Under the pieces are notes generated by a model. The model saw only the letters and a program-made list of their open reading frames with translations. It searched no databases and was not told the origin of the DNA. This document shows positions 57,252 to 64,000 of a stretch of 64,000 nt of DNA, piece after piece. The DNA lies in assembly GCF_026262505.1 (NCBI RefSeq), contig NC_067203.1, positions 9,796,001-9,860,000 on the forward strand. The letters are read 5' to 3'. The position numbers and the translations under genes are program-made. Numbering within the stretch: the stretch's first letter is position 1; the number at the start of each line of letters is the position of its first letter. The stretch is from Trichomonas vaginalis G3. Its lineage: Eukaryota > Parabasalia > Trichomonadida > Trichomonadidae.

Positions 57252-57992
57252 ATGTTGAGTGAAGGTGATCAGCACGTACAAGCTGCCATACAACAACTTC
57301 AACAAGCATTTGAGTATTCAAAGAAGCAGAAATCCGAAGAATTAAAAACATGGCAAAAACGTATCGAAGATTTAGAACAGCAATTATCATACATGCAACA
57401 AAATCTTCAACGCTCTGAAGAAGGCAAAGCTAAGGCTGAAGCAGAACTTAATAATGCACTTGCAATGAATGAAAATCTCAAAGCACAAAATCAAGCTTTA
57501 ATGCAAGCTTTACAAGATAAAGAAGAAGAAATTAACAGATTCCTCTCTCTTAACCAATCTCTTAAGAACATTGTTGATCAAATTCCTTACGTTAAATCTG
57601 ATACAACCTCAAAGCAAAATTTCATTCCACAATTTTCCCAAGAACCAAAGACTTCTCTTCAAAATTCTTCCCCACAGAAGATAGAAGCCAAGCCTCAGTC
57701 ATATATACCATCCCAAACACAGTCACAACAAGTTTCTACTCGTAACATTTCTCCAATTGCTAAATCTCCACCTAAATCTACAACTCGTACTGCATCAAAG
57801 AGCTCTCAGTTTATTAAAGCAGCTAAGGAAGAATTAAGTCCAGCAGACTTTAACCATATGATTTCAGAAATTAATTTGTATAATAAACGCAATCAAACTA
57901 GGGAAGAAACTATAGCAAATGTAAAGAGGTTGCTTGGAGCAGCTCATAGTAACTTATTTGATCAGTTCTTGCCTATGGTCAGCGGAAAGTAA
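57252..57992 (+). CDS. Coiled-coil protein of the plant At4g15545-like family
   Basis: 246 residues. Residues 1-115 form a continuous coiled coil ('QQLQQAFEYSKKQKSEELKT' to 'EINRFLSLNQSLKNIVDQI'), followed by a Ser/Pro/Gln-rich linker. The C-terminal 60 residues are a compact helical domain ('ELSPADFNHMISEINLYNKR', then 'QTREETIANVKRLLG' and 'LFDQFLPMV'). This matches my memory of the C-terminal domain of the conserved At4g15545-type proteins, which have 'FS.FL..IKELN..KQTREETL' in the same place; their function is poorly known. The start is supported by an initiator. Confidence 0.7.
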   Translation: MLSEGDQHVQAAIQQLQQAFEYSKKQKSEELKTWQKRIEDLEQQLSYMQQNLQRSEEGKAKAEAELNNALAMNENLKAQNQALMQALQDKEEEINRFLSLNQSLKNIVDQIPYVKSDTTSKQNFIPQFSQEPKTSLQNSSPQKIEAKPQSYIPSQTQSQQVSTRNISPIAKSPPKSTTRTASKSSQFIKAAKEELSPADFNHMISEINLYNKRNQTREETIANVKRLLGAAHSNLFDQFLPMVSGK

Positions 57993-58147
57993 TTATATAA
58001 TGCTTAATTCAAGTATCTGATATGTTTATTATTATCTAAAGGTTATTGAATATGAATATTTAAATACTTTTTTCTTATTTTTTCAATATATCATCCCTAT
58101 TACCCTGGAAACGAATCAAAAAAATATTGAATCTTTTTTTATCGTTT

Positions 58148-58152
58148 CCTTT
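58148..58152 (+). promoter_or_regulatory. CCTTT motif before the SPRY gene
   Basis: tttCCTTTC lies 11 bases upstream of the ATG at 58164; no TCAYTW is close. Confidence 0.45.
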
Positions 58153-58163
58153 CTTTGTAAATT

Positions 58164-59078
58164 ATGGAAACTCCAACAACCATTGAGATTCCACATCCTC
58201 CAGAAGAGCAACTCCCACCACCACAACAGCCACCAAAGAAAAAGAAAATTCATTATCCTCGTATAGGTAAAAAAGTCGGATTATCAGATGATGAACCAGA
58301 TATCCTCAATGACAATTCATTAAAATTTGATGAATTGATTGTTAGGAGACGTGCAGCACTTGGACTTTTACCAAATGTTCAAGATCCTGAATCAAAACAA
58401 AATTTTAGACTTTCTGATTTAAAGAGTTCTAGATTTTACGAATTTGGAGATGGTTTCAAGACTGCTTTTAATTCAGGAGGCTACCGTTTGTGTCGTTCAA
58501 ATCGAGGCTTTATATCAGAAGGAAAATATTACTGGGAAATGATAATTATAAGCGCAAACCCAGACTCTCACTGTAGATTTGGAATAACAACATTACGTGC
58601 AGGGTTGGATGTTCCTGTTGGATATGATGATAGAGGATACTGCGTATGTGATAAAGGAGGGGCTTATCATAATAGAATTCTTACTCCAAATACACCTCAA
58701 TTTGGAATGGGCGATAAAATTGGAATTGGCCTTTCTATTTCTAAAAATAGCGAAGATAAACTTGTTGGAGAGATGAATTTATATATTAATCGCAAATTTG
58801 AAATGACTGTATTTACGGATATTGATTTTACGAAAAGATGGTTCCCTTCCTTATCAATTTACAAAGGTGCCACCGTTTTGGCAGAATTCTCACCACATTG
58901 GAGGCCAGAAGGATATATGAACGCTTCTACTTACGAATTCAACACTCCTGAATTACCAATCAGCGTCAATATGCTTCTTGCTGCAATGAGATCGTTTTCT
59001 TCAAGTAACTTACCACCTCAAGATATATACGATGCAATTATGGTTGCCTTAACTCCTATTTATGCTATGCCATATTAA
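58164..59078 (+). CDS. Ash2/Bre2-like SPRY-domain protein (COMPASS subunit)
   Basis: 304 residues. A Pro-rich N-terminus leads to a basic 'KKKKIHYPRIGKK'. The SPRY domain spans about residues 90-260: 'YRLCRSNRGFISEGKYYWEM', 'CRFGITTLRAGLDVPVGYDD', 'QFGMGDKIGIGLSI', 'NLYINRKFEMTVFTDI' and 'WFPSLSIYKGATVLAEFSPH'. The 'LDVPVGYD...Y' and 'P..SLYK' features match Ash2L/Bre2 better than TRIM-type SPRY domains. A C-terminal helical part (265-300) is where the Dpy30-binding motif sits in Ash2. Ash2 activates the SET/MLL histone H3K4 methyltransferase with RbBP5, WDR5 and Dpy30. The PHD/winged-helix part of animal Ash2 is absent, as in many protists. Confidence 0.75.
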   Translation: METPTTIEIPHPPEEQLPPPQQPPKKKKIHYPRIGKKVGLSDDEPDILNDNSLKFDELIVRRRAALGLLPNVQDPESKQNFRLSDLKSSRFYEFGDGFKTAFNSGGYRLCRSNRGFISEGKYYWEMIIISANPDSHCRFGITTLRAGLDVPVGYDDRGYCVCDKGGAYHNRILTPNTPQFGMGDKIGIGLSISKNSEDKLVGEMNLYINRKFEMTVFTDIDFTKRWFPSLSIYKGATVLAEFSPHWRPEGYMNASTYEFNTPELPISVNMLLAAMRSFSSSNLPPQDIYDAIMVALTPIYAMPY

Positions 59079-60238
59079 TTTGTTGTATTATTAATAAACT
59101 TATAGAATTATCTGGAAATTTATTAAATCAACCTAAATAAAGTATTACCATCAACATTGTATGTGTTAAGCCCTTCTATGGTTTTTGAATAATTCTAAAT
59201 TACAAAATAAATTTTTTCAAAATGGAATATTTTTGTTTATTTATAGTAAATTTATAATATTCTTATAAAATAAAAATGCATTGTCGTTACCAAATTTTGA
59301 TTTAATCATTAATTAGTCTTAAAAAATTATTTGGATTACATTTTTACCTTCAATTTTCCAAATTTTTTATGAATTTTCATTTTTCAAATGAAATTTCTAG
59401 AATCTGAACTTGAAATTCGTGATTTCAAAAAAAATTTGGAATTCCAAACGGTACTTCAAGAACATGTATAGATACCAAGCAACATAATCATCTTAGAAAA
59501 CTCGCAATTCTCTTGTTTTTGAAAATCTATTACAATAATACTTATTTAAATCTATTAAAACATGCACATCATTACGTTCTACTATGTCAGTTGATCTGTG
59601 TTACTTTATTAGCCAGAAGTATTTCTCGATTTGCTCAAAATTTTACGTTATACCTCAAAACTCGTAGGTAATTCACTTTAGAACACAATATCATACATTG
59701 GTAATACGCTTTCATTAACTTATTATCATAATTATTGATATTATTTAAAAATTTATTGTTAAATCTGCACTTCTAAGATTTATATTTGTGTAGATGAAAC
59801 TCTTAGTAATAAATTAACTACATTGCTTATAATACTTTTCAAAATTACTCCACACATTTTGATATTGTTTTGAATTTGTATATATACGATATAAATGCTC
59901 CTCAAGTAATTAATTTTTTCTAACTTTATACAATAATAAATACAAGGTAAATCATACTTGAGAATTATAAACTCATTAAGTTTAATTCAACATATCTCTA
60001 TTCTATCTCAAAAATATAGACTGGTCTATATTGTAATTGTCATATACAATGGATGATAGATATATGGTTGACGTATAAATGCTTATCATTCCTTTTTTCG
60101 ATGTATCGATATTTTTTTGATGTGATTATATAGCTTTTTCTTCAAGTATTTTTCAATTTCATTGTTACCAAAACCTGAATTACATTGCCAAATCAAAAAA
60201 TTTTCATACGCGTGTAAATTTTTCTCGTTTTTTTTACA
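59079..60238. other. 1.16-kb spacer upstream of the phosphodiesterase gene
   Basis: AT-rich without repeats or RNA genes that I can see. TCATA about 34 bases before the 60239 ATG is a weak initiator. Confidence 0.5.
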
Positions 60239-63200
60239 ATGACTTTGAGGCGTTCTACGATCTTGGCGATCGAGCCTCGCCTGAAAGACATTATCAAAAA
60301 CTTAGACAGTAGGAACAATATTAAGTCTAAGAAGAATATAGGACGGCAGATTGTAGCTCCAATGAAGCAAGTGAAAAGTCCTAATCAACAAAAAATTCCT
60401 CATCAAGGAAAAATTAACTTCAGTATTTCACAAGTTTATCAACACATCGATGAGCCTTTACCATCGCTATCATTTGACGAGATGTTTGACGAAATTGCTC
60501 AATCACTTCTCGAGCAACCTGATAATATTGCTCTTGAATCTGGTTTTAGAAGGCTTTTCAAAACAAAAATAGCAATTGTTTGGAAATATGAAACCGAAAA
60601 GAACATATTTTACGCTCCATCTTACAGAAAAAGTGTAATTGCAGGGACAGGAATTATGGGCGAAGTTTTTCGAGTTGGCTCATATATCACAGCTCCTGTC
60701 CAATGTGAACATGAAAAATTTAATAGTGCAAATGATGGAGCACTTGTCAGTCCACAAAATAACATATTGGTTTTTCCTATTGACGGCGACAATGGTACGA
60801 TTGCATATGTAGCACAAATATCACTTGGATTGAATTCCCAGAGTCCATTTACTGACTATGAATTCAAAACAGCAACAAAATTAATCGAAAAATTCAAAAT
60901 TTACGGTTCAACTTTATTTAACAGATTTAACACGCAAAATATATCAGATTCACTTAAAATATCACAACGATCTGCAGAAGTTGTCTGTGAAACTTTTGCA
61001 AAATATTTTCAATGCGGATATGTGTTTTTCATTGTTTACAGACCGAAAACCCAGCAATACTTACGCATTACAAAAGATTCCGATGCCGAAAACAAGGATT
61101 TCCTTCAAGAAGGGAAACTTGGATTTTCATCCGATTCTTTTGTGTACCTTACGGCAATAAATGTACCAGATGTAACACAAGCAGCGAACTACTTACCAGA
61201 AATAGATGGTGTCGACCAAGTTGCAGCCCTTTCGATGCCATTTGTCGATGAAAATGAATGTACTTGGGTCTGCATTTTGAAATCTCCAAAGGGAAAGCCC
61301 ACATTTTCAGCACTCGATGAAAATAAGCTCCAAGTAACGATACCGTTCGCATGTAGAGCTCTTTCATTCCTTTTCTTGCCGAAATCATTGGATGAAGAAA
61401 TAGATCAATTTGAGACAAGACTGAAAAGTTTACTCGAAGTTGCCGAAATTCTGTCAGGAGTTCTCGATATCGATACCCTTCTCCCGACAATTATGAACCA
61501 CGCGACAAAATTATTGTCATGTGAGCGTTGTTCTCTTTTCCTGGTCGATGCCGCACATAACGAGCTCGTCACCAGGTTCCACGGTGGCCTTTCCAACGCA
61601 ATTCGTGTGAAAATTGGCCGTGGTATCGTAGGAAGCTGCGCTCAATCAGGAGATATCGTAAATATTAAGGACGCTTATGCAGATTCAAGGTTCGATAGGA
61701 GTGTAGATCTTGCCACAGGCTTTACTACGCGTTCACTTCTCTGTATTCCCATTGAAAATAACAGAGGTGAAATTACGGGTGTTACAGAAATGATTAACAA
61801 GCTTAATGATGGCTTATTCGACGACGATGATATCAAAATGTTACTTGCTTTCAACGTTTTCTGTGGAATTTCTATTGATAATGCAAGATTGTACAAAGCA
61901 AGTCTTGATTTAACAAGACAGCTTCGATCGTTCATCGAAATGACTGCTTCTCTCAATACTACTGCAAACTCTCTCAACAAAATCCTTGAAGAAATTCTTC
62001 AAAACATCAAGGAAATTGTAAATGCTTCGAGAGTGACACTTTTTTTGATCGACGAAGTAGACAATTCACTGAAAGAAGAAATGAATATTGGCGAACAACA
62101 GAAATACGGAACAATGTTCGCTAATGAAACTATTCAGAACCGTAAATTTATGTTATTTGATCATAAAGAAGTTTTAGGTCATACACAGACACAACAACTA
62201 AACGCAGCTATTGAAAAGATCCTTGCTGCAGGTTTAGATGCTGATCTGCTTGTATTTGGTGAAGATGAAGGAGAATATGCTGAAGAAGAAGAATTTTACG
62301 CTGAAGATGAAATGGCAAACAATATAAGTATAGACCAAAACTTGCAAATGAACCTTCATGGAATGACTCCTCATGAACAGTATCAATTTGCACAAAATAA
62401 TCCGGATATAAATGATGGCGGTTTTCATCCATTTGGTGGAATAGGAGTACCAAAATCCGAATCAGGCCACTTTAACTTCAGTCCAAACGCGCTTCTCAAG
62501 GCGGATGATGAAGAAGAGGAACAAAATCAAAAAGATGATCAGCAGAATCAACAAGAAAATGTACCAGTCAACCAATTCGGCGTTCCTTACATCCAAAGTA
62601 CACATTCTAACCTCGGTTTGATTGATCAAAACGCACTTGGAAACCAAATGATGTTAGTTACAAGCGATGATGAAGAATCAAGTCAAGAACAAGAGCAACC
62701 ACCAAGAAAAGATTCACCACGCCATGTTGCCTTCCCAGATAACCCTCCAGAAGGCGAAGTTCCATTTGCTCATGGTTCTCCATTCGCCGAAAAAAGTGAC
62801 AATGGGAATTCCCCGGACGATAAAAAATCTCCTCCACCAGGAAGTCCTGCTCCAAAGGCAAATCCACAGTTCAATGGACCAGAACCATTCAGTGATGGAC
62901 AAAGTCCATTCAGCAATGCTCTCGACAATGGCGCAAACTCTTTCAATGATGACAAGAGCTCATTTAGCGATGAAAAGAATGAGAACAAAGAGTCCCAAGG
63001 CGGCGTTGTTGAAGATGACGAAGAAGAAGACAAAGAAGGCTCCAACGAAGTTATTTGTTGTTTACCACTTATGTCCAGTGAAGCAGCAACTCTTGGTGTC
63101 ATCGAAATCTCCTGCAATTGGAAGATTCTTTCCGAAGATGTCAAATTACTCGAGTGTTTCTCAGTTTTCGCATCAGTTTCCATCGAAATATTCCGCATGA

Positions 63201-64000
63201 AAGAAGTTGCAACTCTCGGAGAAGCAGCCAGTGAAATGAAGTCTTGGATTGCGGACAACGAGCTCCAATTAACATCCAAGATCCCCAACAAACTTACCAT
63301 CAACATGTCTAAGTTATCCAGCGTTTTGATGGTCAAGTTCAACGCTCCTGATTGGGATGGAATTGGTTTAATCAAAGTTGTCTATGCAATTTTCGACATT
63401 TTTGACATCAACCAAACTTTCGGAGTAACTAACGAAAGACTATTTAGATTCCTTTCCGAGATACGCGATAACTACAAGAAAGTTCCTTACCACAATTGGA
63501 GACACGCCGTTGATGTCATGCAGTTTGTTGCTTATCAGATTTTGGTTTCTGGATGCAACACAATTTTGTCGAAATTTGAGATTTTCGCGATTTTAGTCGC
63601 GTGTTTGTGCCATGATGTTGGACATGATGGCTTCACGAATGCCTTCAATGAGAAAGCAGAGACTCCTTTAGGTTTGTTGTTCAAGAACCAGTCTGTCATG
63701 GAAACACATCATTGCTCAGTTTCGATTGGAATTTTGTCGAAAGAAGAATGCAACATTTTCTCGAAATTGCAGCCGAATGAATACAAAAACATGTGGATAC
63801 TTATCATCAGATTGATATTGGCTACAGATATGGCGAAACACTTCGACATTCTTAAGGATATCAATCAGAGAGTTGACAACGGAGAATTCGATCTCCAAAA
63901 GAATGAAAATGATAGATATTCGTTCTTGGAAATTCTCATCAAATGTGGTGATGTATCAAATGTTTCTAGACCATTCGAGTTGGCCAATAAATGGTGTGAT
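60239..64000 (+). CDS. GAF-domain cyclic-nucleotide phosphodiesterase (3' end outside window)
   Basis: Open for 1254 codons from the ATG at 60239 to the window end. Two weak GAF-like regions (about 60-230 and 240-395) precede a classical GAF (about 405-555) with 'CSLFLVDAAHNELVTRF', 'GIVGSCAQSGDIVNIKDAY' and an NKFDE-like 'EMINKLNDGLFDDDD', which suggests cyclic-nucleotide binding. Another GAF (about 580-970) is split by some 300 low-complexity residues. The catalytic domain has 'PYHNWRHAVDVMQF' (catalytic His1085, metal His1089) and 'CHDVGHDGFTNAFN' (His1125/Asp1126), and 'DMAKHFDIL' further on, so the enzyme appears active. It should hydrolyse cAMP and/or cGMP. Compare the degenerate relative at 25262-28669. 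Confidence 0.92.
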   Translation, partial: MTLRRSTILAIEPRLKDIIKNLDSRNNIKSKKNIGRQIVAPMKQVKSPNQQKIPHQGKINFSISQVYQHIDEPLPSLSFDEMFDEIAQSLLEQPDNIALESGFRRLFKTKIAIVWKYETEKNIFYAPSYRKSVIAGTGIMGEVFRVGSYITAPVQCEHEKFNSANDGALVSPQNNILVFPIDGDNGTIAYVAQISLGLNSQSPFTDYEFKTATKLIEKFKIYGSTLFNRFNTQNISDSLKISQRSAEVVCETFAKYFQCGYVFFIVYRPKTQQYLRITKDSDAENKDFLQEGKLGFSSDSFVYLTAINVPDVTQAANYLPEIDGVDQVAALSMPFVDENECTWVCILKSPKGKPTFSALDENKLQVTIPFACRALSFLFLPKSLDEEIDQFETRLKSLLEVAEILSGVLDIDTLLPTIMNHATKLLSCERCSLFLVDAAHNELVTRFHGGLSNAIRVKIGRGIVGSCAQSGDIVNIKDAYADSRFDRSVDLATGFTTRSLLCIPIENNRGEITGVTEMINKLNDGLFDDDDIKMLLAFNVFCGISIDNARLYKASLDLTRQLRSFIEMTASLNTTANSLNKILEEILQNIKEIVNASRVTLFLIDEVDNSLKEEMNIGEQQKYGTMFANETIQNRKFMLFDHKEVLGHTQTQQLNAAIEKILAAGLDADLLVFGEDEGEYAEEEEFYAEDEMANNISIDQNLQMNLHGMTPHEQYQFAQNNPDINDGGFHPFGGIGVPKSESGHFNFSPNALLKADDEEEEQNQKDDQQNQQENVPVNQFGVPYIQSTHSNLGLIDQNALGNQMMLVTSDDEESSQEQEQPPRKDSPRHVAFPDNPPEGEVPFAHGSPFAEKSDNGNSPDDKKSPPPGSPAPKANPQFNGPEPFSDGQSPFSNALDNGANSFNDDKSSFSDEKNENKESQGGVVEDDEEEDKEGSNEVICCLPLMSSEAATLGVIEISCNWKILSEDVKLLECFSVFASVSIEIFRMKEVATLGEAASEMKSWIADNELQLTSKIPNKLTINMSKLSSVLMVKFNAPDWDGIGLIKVVYAIFDIFDINQTFGVTNERLFRFLSEIRDNYKKVPYHNWRHAVDVMQFVAYQILVSGCNTILSKFEIFAILVACLCHDVGHDGFTNAFNEKAETPLGLLFKNQSVMETHHCSVSIGILSKEECNIFSKLQPNEYKNMWILIIRLILATDMAKHFDILKDINQRVDNGEFDLQKNENDRYSFLEILIKCGDVSNVSRPFELANKWCD

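Noticed and set aside
57106-57390. Minus-strand 94-residue frame containing 'SRELNPGPPVPKTGI'
   Set aside because: That string is the antisense translation of the tRNA-Pro gene.
1-64000. Spliceosomal introns
   Set aside because: I found no frame interruption flanked by the trichomonad-type 5' site and ACTAACACACAG-like 3' element.

Overview
The window looks like nuclear DNA of a trichomonad parasite, most likely Trichomonas vaginalis or a close relative. The sequence is AT-rich. Genes are single open frames with no introns that I can see, they lie on both strands, and spacers are short. Several genes have the trichomonad initiator motif TCAYTW or a CCTTT motif just upstream of the ATG. Ankyrin proteins carry the typical 'SHGANINEK' repeat, and the gene set (FG nucleoporin, COMPASS and Sin3 subunits, acidic ribosomal P2 protein, GAF/cyclic-nucleotide phosphodiesterases) is eukaryotic. 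The species call is inference.

Layout. 1-3010: edge of a Maverick/Polinton-type element, all on the minus strand: the N-terminal part of a protein-primed-type DNA polymerase B (cut by the window edge), a 370-residue unknown protein, and a frameshifted small gene. 3341-15217: a host segment flanked by two inverted paralogues that fuse a ubiquitin-like module to a KPVIYLYP domain; inside lie an acidic-tail protein, a helical-repeat protein and a 1761-residue HEAT-like protein. 17.5-24 kb: bromodomain-like protein, ribosomal P2, helical-repeat protein, LisH-like protein and a nitroreductase. 25.3-40.5 kb: a GAF/phosphodiesterase-like protein that has lost its metal ligands, an FG nucleoporin sharing its promoter region, a 2010-residue protein with about 21 tandem repeats, an Sds3-like protein and a Q/M-rich zinc-knuckle protein. 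40.6-42.3 kb: an ankyrin relic split by a 1.27-kb TA-flanked transposon. 42.5-57 kb: ankyrin, BTB-like, membrane, Rap/RalGAP-like and unknown proteins and a giant hairpin repeat. 57.1-64 kb: tRNA-Pro(TGG), an At4g15545-like coiled-coil protein, an Ash2-like SPRY protein and an apparently catalytic GAF-phosphodiesterase that runs off the window.

Functional themes, all inferred from sequence: cyclic-nucleotide signalling (one intact and one degenerate PDE), chromatin (bromodomain-like, Sds3-like, Ash2-like), nuclear pore, ubiquitin-like biology, and several layers of mobile DNA (Maverick, a mariner-like element, small TA-flanked MITEs, a fold-back repeat). The most notable observations are hairpin-bearing GC-rich inserts kept in frame inside the Maverick polymerase; two exactly 76-residue ubiquitin-like modules whose attached domain has been homogenised at DNA level from the Gly-Gly junction onward; and the metal-ligand-less PDE. 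Two large reading frames (polymerase B at 1-1184 and the PDE at 60239-64000) run off the window ends; I translated them by hand.
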